This document shows positions 35,247-43,565 of a stretch of DNA of 64,000 nt, in pieces. The DNA is from Thioclava marina (GTDB lineage Bacteria; Pseudomonadota; Alphaproteobacteria; Rhodobacterales; Rhodobacteraceae), in the NCBI RefSeq assembly GCF_002020135.1, contig NZ_MPZS01000001.1:1054001-1118000 (forward strand), read 5' to 3'. The notes below the pieces were generated by a model, which was not told the DNA's origin, ran no database searches, and worked only from the letters and a program-made list of their open reading frames with translations. Every line of letters begins with the position of its first letter. Positions within the stretch are counted from its first letter, which is position 1. The translations under genes and the position numbers were made by a program.

Positions 35247-35936
35247 ATGGCCAAGATCGTGATTTTGACAGGCGCGGGCATTTCCGCGGAAAGCGGGATC
35301 CGAACCTTCCGCGCCAGCGACGGTCTTTGGGAAGAGCATCGCATCGAGGACGTCGCGACGCCCGAGGGGTTCGTGCAGGATCCCGACCTGGTGCACCGTT
35401 TCTACAATGCGCGCCGCGCCGCCGCGACGGCAGCCCAGCCGAACCCGGCCCATATCGCTCTGGCGGCGTTGGAAGCCGACCCGGGCCACGAGGTTCTGAT
35501 CGTCACACAGAATGTCGATGACCTGCATGAGCGCGGCGGGTCGCAAAACGTGCTCCACATGCATGGAACGCTCTTTGGCGCACTGTGTCATTCCTGCGAG
35601 CACCGCTGGCCCGCGCCCGAGGTGATGTCGCCCACCGACAGCTGTCCGTCCTGCAGCGCGCAGGCCACGCGCCCCGATATCGTCTGGTTCGGAGAGATGC
35701 CCTACCGGATGGAAGAGATCTGGCATGCGCTGCGTGCGGCGGACCTGTTCGTCTCGATCGGCACGAGCGGGAACGTTTATCCCGCCGCAGGCTTCGTGGC
35801 GGACGCGATGCATGCGGGCGTTCCGACGCTGGAGCTGAACCTCGAACCCTCGGCGGGCCGGTCGATGTTCGACGAGGCCCGCCACGGTCCGGCGAGCGTG
35901 TTGGTTCCAGAGTGGGTGCGCGAGCGGCTGGGCTGA
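35247..35936 (+). CDS. cobB: NAD-dependent protein deacylase (sirtuin, CobB type)
   Basis: 229-residue class III sirtuin. It has the NAD site TGAGISAESGIRTFRASDGLW, the base QNVDDLHERGGS, the catalytic histidine in HMHGTL, and zinc cysteines CHSC and CPSC. The FYNARR motif provides the Tyr and Arg that in this class recognise succinyl/malonyl lysine, so desuccinylase activity is likely besides deacetylase. GGAGGG lies 9 bases before ATG 35247. A known target type, the lysine of acyl-CoA synthetases, is present in PrpE at 21317. Confidence 0.93.
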   Translation: MAKIVILTGAGISAESGIRTFRASDGLWEEHRIEDVATPEGFVQDPDLVHRFYNARRAAATAAQPNPAHIALAALEADPGHEVLIVTQNVDDLHERGGSQNVLHMHGTLFGALCHSCEHRWPAPEVMSPTDSCPSCSAQATRPDIVWFGEMPYRMEEIWHALRAADLFVSIGTSGNVYPAAGFVADAMHAGVPTLELNLEPSAGRSMFDEARHGPASVLVPEWVRERLG

Positions 35937-35967
35937 GGACGGGGCGGCTGACCGCCCTGCCCTCTCA

Positions 35968-37338
35968 TCAATAGCTGTATTCGGCGTAGATCTTGCTCAG
36001 ATCGCCATTCCACTCGCCGTGGTACTTCTCCAAGAGTTCGTCGGCAGGCACGCGGCCCGTCTCGACGCTCTCTTCCAGCGCGTTGAGGAAATGGGTCTCG
36101 TCGAGGATCATCCCGCCTGCGCCCGGCTTGGCGCGCGCCTTCAGGCCCGATTTCGCGATCGCCACCGTCTCGCGTGCGAGGTCGTGCAGCTTGATCCCGT
36201 TGAACTCACCTTGCAGCGCGTCGACCGCTGCGGCACGGCGCAGCCCCTCGCGGGTCTCGTGATCCCAGTCCTTCACCAGATCCCACGCGGCATCGAGCGC
36301 GGATTGGTCATAAAGCAGACCGACCCAGAGCGCGGGCAGCGCACACAGCCGCCGCCACGGACCGCCATCGGCGCCACGCATCTCGATATATTTCTTGGTG
36401 CGTGCCTCGGGGAAGACGGTCGTCAGGTGATCGGCCCAGTCGCTCAGCGTCGGCTTCTCGCCCGGCAGCGCGGGCAACTCGCCCTTCAGGAAGTCGCGGA
36501 AGGACTGCCCCAGAGCGTTGATATATTTCCCGTCGCGATAGACGAAATACATCGGCACATCGAGGACGTAGTTGACGTAAGCCTCATAGCCCGCGCCGTC
36601 TTCGAACATGAAGGGCAACATGCCCGTGCGCGCATCGTCGAGGTTCTGCCAGATATGGCTGCGCCACGATTTCATCCCGTTCGGCTTGCCATCGAGGAAG
36701 GGCGAATTAGCAAACAGCGCGGTGGCGACCGGCTGCAGCGACAGCGCCACGCGCATCTTCTGCACCATGTCGGCTTCCGAGGCGAAATCGAGATTCACCT
36801 GCACGGTGCAGGTGCGATACATCATCTGCGTGCCAAGCTCGCCCACGCGGCCCATGTAATCGGTCATCAGCCGGTAGCGGCCCTTCGGCATCATCGGCAT
36901 CTGGTCCTGCGTCCAGATCGGCGCGGCGCCCAGCCCGATGAAGCGCGCACCGATCTTGTCGGCGACTTTATGCACCTCGCGCAGGTGTTCGTTCACCTCG
37001 TCGCAGGTCTGGTGGATCGTCTCGAGCGGCGCGCCCGACAGCTCCAGCTGCCCGCCCGGTTCGAGGCTGACATTCGCGCCGTTCAGCTCCAGCCCGATGA
37101 TATTTCCCTGCTCTTCGACCGGCTTCCAGCCGAAGCTGTCGCGCAGGCCTTCCAGCATCGCCTTGATCGAGCGCGGGCCGTCATAAGGCAGCGGCAGTTG
37201 CTTGTCCTCGCAATAGCCGAATTTCTCGTGCTCGGTGCCGATGCGCCATTGCTCGCGGGGCTTTTCCCCTTCGGCAAGAAACTCTGCCAGTTGCTCGAAC
37301 CGTTCGATCGGGCCACCGCCCTGCTGCGGAATGGACAT
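35968..37338 (-). CDS. gshA: Glutamate-cysteine ligase (plant/proteobacterial GCS2 type)
   Basis: First enzyme of glutathione synthesis, 456 residues. It belongs to the plant-like family shared with alphaproteobacteria: EQWRIGTEHEKFGYC at the N-terminus, GANVSLEPGGQLELSG, MYRTCTVQVNLDF and EMRGADGGPWRRLCALPALWVGLLYD are all characteristic. The family is often redox-regulated in plants; here that is untested. It is transcribed alone, convergent with cobB (31 bases between stops). Confidence 0.96.
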   Translation of the reverse strand: MSIPQQGGGPIERFEQLAEFLAEGEKPREQWRIGTEHEKFGYCEDKQLPLPYDGPRSIKAMLEGLRDSFGWKPVEEQGNIIGLELNGANVSLEPGGQLELSGAPLETIHQTCDEVNEHLREVHKVADKIGARFIGLGAAPIWTQDQMPMMPKGRYRLMTDYMGRVGELGTQMMYRTCTVQVNLDFASEADMVQKMRVALSLQPVATALFANSPFLDGKPNGMKSWRSHIWQNLDDARTGMLPFMFEDGAGYEAYVNYVLDVPMYFVYRDGKYINALGQSFRDFLKGELPALPGEKPTLSDWADHLTTVFPEARTKKYIEMRGADGGPWRRLCALPALWVGLLYDQSALDAAWDLVKDWDHETREGLRRAAAVDALQGEFNGIKLHDLARETVAIAKSGLKARAKPGAGGMILDETHFLNALEESVETGRVPADELLEKYHGEWNGDLSKIYAEYSY

Positions 37339-37407
37339 GTCTGCTCTCGCGTCGTCTCAAGGAACGCCACAGGTGGCGCGGGGGATGGCCCAAGTCAAGC
37401 GCGAAAC

Positions 37408-37944
37408 CTATCGCCGCGTCCACAGGCTTTGTGCGGCAAGCTCGTGATCGAGCGCCGCCGAGAGCTTGCCCATGTCGATCCCGGGCAGGCTCGCGAAGGC
37501 ATCATAGAGCGCATTCGCCCCCGCCGCGTCGAGCGGGATCAACAGCGCCTCGCCCGCGCCGCTGCGCAGCCGCCAATACTGCTTGCCCTGCAAATTGAGC
37601 AGCCGGATCTCGGTGATCTCGCGCAGCGCAAGCTCGCCCCCCATCCCCAGCGCCGTGACATTGCCCGCAGGACCTCCGATGGCCCGCGCCCTAGAGGCCG
37701 CGAAATAGGAGATCCGCCCCTCGTCGATCTCGACCAGACCGGGCGCGCCGACATCGCGCGAAAACCGCATCCGGCGCCAGCCGATTAGGGCCCACCCCAG
37801 TCCCAGCGCCACAGCGGCCGCGCCCAAAGCCATGAGCAGATAGCCCCCGAGCCAGATCAGCCAGGCGCCGAAAGCAACCGCGACGCCCGCCGCGATGACC
37901 TCACCCCAGCGCCGGAAGCCTTGCGCAACCTCGGGACGGATCAC
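37408..37944 (-). CDS. Membrane protein of unknown function, coupled to rsmE
   Basis: 178 residues starting with GTG, which overlaps the rsmE stop as GTGA. Two close membrane helices lie at about 16-32 and 35-51 (VIAAGVAVAFGAWLIWLGGYLLMALGAAAVALGLGWALIGW), followed by a PH-like beta-rich cytoplasmic part (VEIDEGRISYF ... LREITEIRLL ... YWRLRS ... LLIPLDAAG). Conserved beside rsmE in related bacteria as far as I recall; function unknown. The overlap is what decides the start. Confidence 0.75.
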   Translation of the reverse strand: MIRPEVAQGFRRWGEVIAAGVAVAFGAWLIWLGGYLLMALGAAAVALGLGWALIGWRRMRFSRDVGAPGLVEIDEGRISYFAASRARAIGGPAGNVTALGMGGELALREITEIRLLNLQGKQYWRLRSGAGEALLIPLDAAGANALYDAFASLPGIDMGKLSAALDHELAAQSLWTRR

Positions 37945-38666
37945 CGCCAGTCCCCCAGCGTCGATTGCCAAAGCGTGATCGCCGCGCACACGGCGGTATC
38001 CGCGCGCAGAATGCGCGGGCCGAGGCTGACGGGAGTGACGAAATCGAGGCTGCGGAGAATCGCGCGTTCGCCATCCGAGAACCCGCCTTCCGGCCCGATC
38101 AGGATCGCCCAGGGACCAGGTTCGAGCCCCGCGAGGGTCTCGGCGGGGCCGACCAGCGCCTCGTCGGCCCAGAGGATGCGGCGTGCAGGGTCCCAGCCGT
38201 CGAGCAGCTTCTTCACCGGCTGCAAATCCTCGACGGGCGGCACATAGGTGCCCAGACATTGCTCGGCCGCTTCCTTGGCATGGGCCTGCAAGCGGTCCTG
38301 CCGGATCCGCGCGGAATTGGTGAATTCGGTCTGCACCGGCAGCACTTTCGCGCAACCCAGTTCCGTCGCTTTCTCGACGATGAAATCGGTGCGCTCTTTC
38401 TTGATCGGCGCGAAGATCAGCCACAGATCCGGCGGTGCAAGCTGCGGCGCGGCCTGTTCCACGCAGGCCAGAACGCCGCGCTTCTTGTGGGCCTCGACGA
38501 CCTCGGCCGTCCACTCGCCATCGCGCCCGTTGAACAGCGCCACGCGCGCGCCGACCTCCAGCCGCATCACCGCGAAAAGGTAATGCGCCTCGTCCGGCGT
38601 CAGAGGCACGGCTTGCCCCGCGCCCAATGGGTGCTCTACACAGAGCCTGATCTTGGCACGTTCCAT
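37941..38666 (-). CDS. rsmE: 16S rRNA (uracil1498-N3)-methyltransferase
   Basis: SPOUT-class methyltransferase modifying U1498 of 16S rRNA, 241 residues. The knot motifs LIGPEGGFSDGER and LGPRILRADTAVCAAI are diagnostic, with IKKERTDFIVEKATELG in the middle. ATG 38666 is chosen over an upstream in-frame codon because the protein then starts at the PUA-like domain. It is divergent from ubiA with 12 bases between start codons. Confidence 0.96.
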   Translation of the reverse strand: MERAKIRLCVEHPLGAGQAVPLTPDEAHYLFAVMRLEVGARVALFNGRDGEWTAEVVEAHKKRGVLACVEQAAPQLAPPDLWLIFAPIKKERTDFIVEKATELGCAKVLPVQTEFTNSARIRQDRLQAHAKEAAEQCLGTYVPPVEDLQPVKKLLDGWDPARRILWADEALVGPAETLAGLEPGPWAILIGPEGGFSDGERAILRSLDFVTPVSLGPRILRADTAVCAAITLWQSTLGDWR

Positions 38667-38678
38667 GAGGCGGACTTT

Positions 38679-39671
38679 ATGAGCGGAAAAACCGAAATGC
38701 CAGAGGCGGCGCAAGAGGCGGCAGGCGAAGCGGCGGGCACCGTGGCCGACGCCTATCAGGGCAACTGGGTGGACCGGCTCGCTCCCGCATGGACGCGCCC
38801 CTACCTGCGCCTGAGCCGCGCCGACCGCCCGATCGGGACATGGCTTCTGCTGCTGCCCTGCTGGTGGGGGATCGCGCTTGCGGCCTCCTCGACGGGAGGC
38901 TTCGTCTGGATGGACCTGTGGCTCGCCGTTGGCTGTTCGATCGGGGCGTTCCTGATGCGCGGCGCGGGCTGCACCTGGAACGACATCACCGATCGCGACA
39001 TCGACGCGGGCGTTGCGCGCACCCGGTCGCGCCCGATCCCCTCGGGACAGGTAAGCGTGAAACAGGCGCTCGCCTGGGCGGTGATCCAGTCGCTGATTTC
39101 CTTTACGATCCTGCTGACCTTCAACACGCCCGCGATCATTCTAGGGATCGTCTCGCTGGTGCCTGTCGCGATCTACCCCTTCGCCAAGCGCTTCACCTGG
39201 TGGCCGCAGATCTTTCTCGGCATCGCCTTCAACTGGGGCGCACTGCTGGCCTGGGTGGCCCATACCGGCACGCTGACATGGCCGCCCGTGGTCCTTTACC
39301 TCTCGGGTCTGATCTGGACGCTCTTCTACGACACGATCTATGCCCATCAGGACAAGGAGGACGACGCGCTGATCGGGGTGAAATCCACCGCGCGGCTCTT
39401 CGGCGACAACAGCGCGAAATGGTTGGGTGCGTTCCTGATGCTGACCGTCACGCTGATGACCGTCGCAGTGATGGGCGCGCTCATGCCCGACGCCCCGCCG
39501 CTGCGGCTCGGACTGTCGCTGCTGGCGCCCTGGGCGATGGGCTGGCACATGCTCTGGCAGATGCGCCAACTCGATATCGACAACCCCGATATCTGCCTGC
39601 GACTTTTCCGCGCGAACCGCGATACCGGCCTGATTGCTGCGCTGTTTCTCGCCGCTGGCGCAATCGTGTGA
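38679..39671 (+). CDS. ubiA: 4-hydroxybenzoate polyprenyltransferase
   Basis: Integral membrane prenyltransferase of ubiquinone synthesis, 330 residues with about eight helices. The two aspartate motifs are NDITDRDID and YAHQDKEDD. The N-terminal 35 residues are an Ala/Glu-rich extension before DRPIGTWLLLLPCWWG, which is typical for UbiA. GAGG lies 9 bases before the ATG. A gap of 77 bases separates it from the OmpA-like gene. Confidence 0.94.
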   Translation: MSGKTEMPEAAQEAAGEAAGTVADAYQGNWVDRLAPAWTRPYLRLSRADRPIGTWLLLLPCWWGIALAASSTGGFVWMDLWLAVGCSIGAFLMRGAGCTWNDITDRDIDAGVARTRSRPIPSGQVSVKQALAWAVIQSLISFTILLTFNTPAIILGIVSLVPVAIYPFAKRFTWWPQIFLGIAFNWGALLAWVAHTGTLTWPPVVLYLSGLIWTLFYDTIYAHQDKEDDALIGVKSTARLFGDNSAKWLGAFLMLTVTLMTVAVMGALMPDAPPLRLGLSLLAPWAMGWHMLWQMRQLDIDNPDICLRLFRANRDTGLIAALFLAAGAIV

Positions 39672-39748
39672 GGGGCTTGCGATTGATCCCCTGTCCCGCG
39701 CACCTTAAGGAACACGGGTAAAGATTCCCTGGGGAGGGCTCCTGAACA

Positions 39749-41854
39749 ATGCGCACACGCGCCACCCTGTTGACGACTGCCGCCTTCGTCCTCGCGCTCG
39801 TTGTCTCGGCCGTGATCGCCGGCGGCGCCGCGACCGTGATCGAGAAAAGCACCAAACAGGAGGTGCGCGTCGCGATGGAGGCGCAGGGCTATGGCTGGAT
39901 GAACATCCATGCCGACGGCCTTCAGGTCACCCTCACCGGCACCGCCCCGACCGAGGCCGAACGCTTCCGCGCCGTCTCCGAAGTCGACAAATATATCGAC
40001 AGCTCGCGGGTCGTGGACAATACCGACACCGAGGTCGCGCAGGACATCACGCCCCCCGCCTTTTCTCTCGAAATGTTGCGCAACGAGAACGGGATTTCGC
40101 TGATCGGCCTCGTGCCCGCTTCGATCGACCGCGCAGCCATCGTCGAAAAACTCTCGAAGGTCGCAGGCGACGAGGGTGTGACCGACATGCTTGAGAGCGC
40201 CGATTACCCGGTGCCGGGTGGCTGGGACGAGGCGATGAGTTTCGGGCTGCGCACGCTCGAGACGCTGCCGCGCTCGAAGGTTTCCGTCACTGCCGGCAAC
40301 GTCTCGGTGCAGGCGATCACCGACAGCGTTGCCGAGAAAGGGCGGGTTGAGACTTCGCTCGCCCGCAGCCGCCCGTCCGATCTCAAACTCGATTTCGACA
40401 TCTCGGCGCCGCGCCCGGTGATCACCCCCTTCACGCTGCGCTTCATCGTCGACAAGGACGGCGCGCGTTTCGACGCCTGCTCGGCCGATACGGAAAAAGC
40501 GCGCGACCGCATCCTCGCAGCCGCGCGCGCGGCGGGCGCCAAGGGCACATTGAGCTGCACGATCGGCATGGGCACGCCTTCGCCGCAATGGGCCGCGGCC
40601 GCCGAGATGGCGATCAAGGCGATGGGCCAGCTCGGTGCGGGCTCGGTGACGTTCTCGGATGCCGATATCGCGCTCGACGCAAAACCGACCGTGCCGCAGA
40701 AAACCTTCGACGATGTCGTGGGCGAGCTGGAATCGAACCTGCCGCCAGTCTTCTCGCTCAAGGCGACGCTCGAACCCGTTCCCAACGCCAAGGCCGCCGA
40801 GGCCGAGTTCATCGCGACCCGCGACGGCAAGGGCCAGGTCGAGCTGAAAGGCCGCGTGCTCGATGCGCGCCAGCGCGAGGCGGTCGAGAGCTTCGCCCGC
40901 GCCAAGCTCGGCCATGACAATGTGCACGGCGCGACCCGCGTCGACAAGGAGTTGCCCGCAGGTTGGCCGGTGCGCACCATGGCCGGGGTCGAGGCGCTTG
41001 CCATACTCCATGACGGCACTGTCACCGTGACCCCGAAGCTCATCACCGTCACCGGCACGAGCGGGGACTCGCAAGCCTCCGACACGATCTCGCGCATCCT
41101 CACCAGCCAGCTCGGCGAGGCCGTCCAGATGGACCTCAAGGTCAGCTACGACAAGCGGCTCGACCCGACATTGGCCCTGCCCGATGGCAAGGAATGCGTG
41201 GCGCGGCTCAATGGCGCGCTGGCCCAGAAGAAGGTCAATTTCGACCCCGGCTCGGCGCAGGTCTCGACCGACAGCCTGCCCGCGCTCGACGCGCTCGCAG
41301 GCGCGATGAAGAACTGTACCGAGTTCCGCATGGAAGTCGCGGGCTATACGGACAATCAGGGCCGCGAAGAGATGAACCTGCAACTCTCGCAAGAGCGCGC
41401 CCAGGCGGTGATCCGCGGCCTGCTCGATCGCGGCATCCTGATCGGCAATCTCGTGGCCAAGGGCTATGGCGAGGACCAGCCGATCGCTTCGAACGACACC
41501 GAAGAAGGCCGTGAGGAAAACCGCCGCATCGAATTCGTGCTGCTCGACGAGACCCCGGTTGACGAGGGCGAAACAAGCGCGCCCGATGGAGCCTCCGACG
41601 GCGCTTCCGACGGCGAGCCGCATTGGGACGGTGCGGTGACCGAAGACGGCGCGCCGGCCGACGAAGGCGCAGCGCAACCCGCCGCGGATGCCGTCGAGGC
41701 GACGGATGAGGCGGCGGCAACCGAACAAGGCGCCAGCGACACGACCGACACAGGGGCCGCAGAGCCCGCCACACAAGACGAGATCCCGGTCGAGACGCCC
41801 GGCAATGACACGCCGCGCCCGAAGACCCGGCCGCAGGATCTCACCAAGGGCTGA
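39749..41854 (+). CDS. BON/OmpA-domain envelope protein with acidic tail
   Basis: 701 residues. An N-terminal signal or anchor (LLTTAAFVLALVVSAVIAGG) is followed by BON-like repeats; the first is EVRVAMEAQGYGWMNIHADG...VTLTGTAPTEAERFRAV, and similar LTGTA/VTGTSGD segments recur about residues 350-460. A C-terminal OmpA peptidoglycan-binding domain spans about 485-605 (VNFDPGSAQVS, VAGYTDNQGREEMNLQLSQERA, RRIEFVLL). The last 95 residues are an Ala/Asp/Glu/Thr-rich low-complexity tail. It probably links the inner envelope to peptidoglycan. A 108-residue coiled-coil gene follows after 11 bases, so they form a pair. Confidence 0.88.
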   Translation: MRTRATLLTTAAFVLALVVSAVIAGGAATVIEKSTKQEVRVAMEAQGYGWMNIHADGLQVTLTGTAPTEAERFRAVSEVDKYIDSSRVVDNTDTEVAQDITPPAFSLEMLRNENGISLIGLVPASIDRAAIVEKLSKVAGDEGVTDMLESADYPVPGGWDEAMSFGLRTLETLPRSKVSVTAGNVSVQAITDSVAEKGRVETSLARSRPSDLKLDFDISAPRPVITPFTLRFIVDKDGARFDACSADTEKARDRILAAARAAGAKGTLSCTIGMGTPSPQWAAAAEMAIKAMGQLGAGSVTFSDADIALDAKPTVPQKTFDDVVGELESNLPPVFSLKATLEPVPNAKAAEAEFIATRDGKGQVELKGRVLDARQREAVESFARAKLGHDNVHGATRVDKELPAGWPVRTMAGVEALAILHDGTVTVTPKLITVTGTSGDSQASDTISRILTSQLGEAVQMDLKVSYDKRLDPTLALPDGKECVARLNGALAQKKVNFDPGSAQVSTDSLPALDALAGAMKNCTEFRMEVAGYTDNQGREEMNLQLSQERAQAVIRGLLDRGILIGNLVAKGYGEDQPIASNDTEEGREENRRIEFVLLDETPVDEGETSAPDGASDGASDGEPHWDGAVTEDGAPADEGAAQPAADAVEATDEAAATEQGASDTTDTGAAEPATQDEIPVETPGNDTPRPKTRPQDLTKG

Positions 41855-41865
41855 GGGGACAGGAC

Positions 41866-42192
41866 ATGAACCGCACCGAATTCGTCATCGCCACCGCGAT
41901 CATTCTCTTCGTCGCCTTTGCTCTGGGCTGGTTCGCGAGCTGGCTGATCCATCGCCTGACGCGCGTGACCCGCGCCGATATGGGCGAGCTGGAGCAGATG
42001 GCCCAAGCACTGCACGAAGCCGAGGAAACCCGCGATCAGGCGCTGACCTATTTCGAACAGCGCGAAGCGGAGCTGACCAACCAGCTCAACCAGTCCGAAG
42101 CCGAACTGCGCGCCGCGATGGACGGGCTGCGCGACGCCCGCCACGAGGCCGAGGAACTACGCGCCTATATCGAGCGGATGCAGCAGGCCTGA
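41866..42192 (+). CDS. Membrane-anchored coiled-coil protein
   Basis: 108 residues. One helix at about 7-29 (FVIATAIILFVAFALGWFASWLI) is followed by a long charged alpha-helix with heptad character (residues 35-108: ELEQMAQALHEAEETRDQAL ... EAELTNQLNQSEAEL ... EAEELRAYIERMQQ). AGGAC lies 5 bases upstream. It sits 11 bases after the BON/OmpA gene, suggesting the two are co-expressed envelope partners. No family name is known to me. Confidence 0.8.
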   Translation: MNRTEFVIATAIILFVAFALGWFASWLIHRLTRVTRADMGELEQMAQALHEAEETRDQALTYFEQREAELTNQLNQSEAELRAAMDGLRDARHEAEELRAYIERMQQA

Positions 42193-42269
42193 GCGGGAAA
42201 CGAGGCGAAGCTGCCTGACAGTCAGGCGACTTGGCCGATCTCACGGATCTCGCGCTTGACCGGGCCGGG

Positions 42270-43214
42270 TCATCTGGAAAGCTGGGGCCGCTGGCGGATC
42301 GCCTCGGAATAGCTCAGCCCCGGATGTAGCGTCCCGGCATTGGCGCGCAGCAGAGCGGCGGCCCGGCGCTCGGGCAGCGTGCCCTCCCCTCCCAGAACTC
42401 CGAGCGCATCGAGATATTCCGGCAACCGCCCCGACAAGATCAGCGTCGCATTGATCGGCAGGTCGGATTTCAACGCTCGCGCCAGCCCATAGACGACCGT
42501 AGTGCAATTGGCCGCAATCGTATTGTAGAAGCGCGGTTTCTGCTCAAGCTGGCGCGCCAGCTCGACATAGGCGAGAAACATCGTGCGACGTTGCTCGGGC
42601 GTGAGATCCACGGCATACATCCGCACTGCTTCGTGCCGCAGATCGGTACGCAGTCGCACGATGTCGCGTTCGGTCGCAGCGATCAGCACCAGCTCGAACT
42701 GGCGAAAGAACCCGCCAAGTTCACTGAAGGTCTCGTCCGCCTCGCGACGGATCTCGACCGAGAAGACGACATGCTCGCCGCCCGCGAAGCCGAAGCTCAC
42801 CAGCAGATGGGCGATCTCGGGATTGTCCCAGACCGAAGTGACCATATCGACGCTCTCGAGCGCGTCGAGATCGTAGCTTCGGACAATCCAGCGCTCGGTC
42901 GCGGTGTCGCGGCTGTGCCAGTCGAAATCGCGAATGTTGGAGAGCGTGACGGTGTCGCCCTGGACCCGGGCCGTGACACCGCGCGAGACATCCACGGCCC
43001 AGTCGCGATCGGCGCGCGGTGTAATCGTCTGATACCAACCCGCCACCATTTCCGCCCCGATCACCAGCACCAACCAGCCAAGGCGGCGCTTGCGCGTGCG
43101 CGCCACGAACGCCCCGAGCGTAACGACCGCCAGAGCCGCAAGCGCCACGATCCGCGATGGGCCCGCCAGATGCAGCCAAAGCGCCGTCGCAGACCATGCA
43201 GCACCGCAAAGCAC
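42270..43214 (-). CDS. DUF4105 membrane protein
   Basis: About 314 residues. The N-terminal 65 residues hold two or three membrane helices. The DUF4105 domain follows, with NIRDFDWHSRDTATERW, GGEHVVFSVEIRRE, and NTIAANCTTVVYGLAR carrying the Asn-Cys-Thr-Thr motif conserved in the domain. Function is unproven; the Cys/His pattern resembles a papain-like hydrolase, which is an inference. The GTG start is uncertain: hydrophobic sequence continues upstream in frame (LLAHLLFALIV), and no Shine-Dalgarno precedes the GTG, so the true start may lie about 30 codons earlier. Confidence 0.8.
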   Translation of the reverse strand: MLCGAAWSATALWLHLAGPSRIVALAALAVVTLGAFVARTRKRRLGWLVLVIGAEMVAGWYQTITPRADRDWAVDVSRGVTARVQGDTVTLSNIRDFDWHSRDTATERWIVRSYDLDALESVDMVTSVWDNPEIAHLLVSFGFAGGEHVVFSVEIRREADETFSELGGFFRQFELVLIAATERDIVRLRTDLRHEAVRMYAVDLTPEQRRTMFLAYVELARQLEQKPRFYNTIAANCTTVVYGLARALKSDLPINATLILSGRLPEYLDALGVLGGEGTLPERRAAALLRANAGTLHPGLSYSEAIRQRPQLSR

Positions 43215-43506
43215 GATCAGCGCGAAAAGGAGATGGGCGAGGAGCTGGGAAAAACGGGCTATCGAATCTGTCCTTGAAATGAGTGAAACGGACCGGATCA
43301 GGGGCGACGCGGTCCCGCTCCTGCCGGATCAGCCACCCTTGCCGGGCATCGCGGCGGGCATCTTGGCGGGCGGCTGCTCGAGCAGGGCATCTGCGCCGAC
43401 CTCACGTAATAACCCTCGGCGGCGAAGCTGGCCCAACCCAGTCAGATGCCACGCTAAATTGCGATCGCGCCAATGTTGAGAACCTGATCACCGCCTTGGC
43501 GAGGGA
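43215..43506. other. Intergenic region, nothing recognisable
   Basis: About 290 bases between the DUF4105 gene and the terminator of the aminotransferase gene. Some may belong to the 5' end of the DUF4105 gene. Open frames here are Arg/Ser-rich with no ribosome site and look like antisense noise. Confidence 0.5.
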
Positions 43507-43534
43507 CAAAAAGGGCGCGATCAACTCGCGCCCC
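43507..43534 (-). terminator. Terminator of the DegT aminotransferase gene
   Basis: GGGCGCG (43513-43519) and CGCGCCC (43527-43533) pair perfectly. On the minus strand TTTTTG follows. It begins 32 bases past the stop of 43566-44750. Confidence 0.85.
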
Positions 43535-43565
43535 TGTTCGTATCCGCTGACCTCTGCGGGCAGAA

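Noticed and set aside
39347-41776. 809-codon open frame on the minus strand opposite ubiA and the OmpA-like gene
   Set aside because: Antisense shadow of two well-supported genes.
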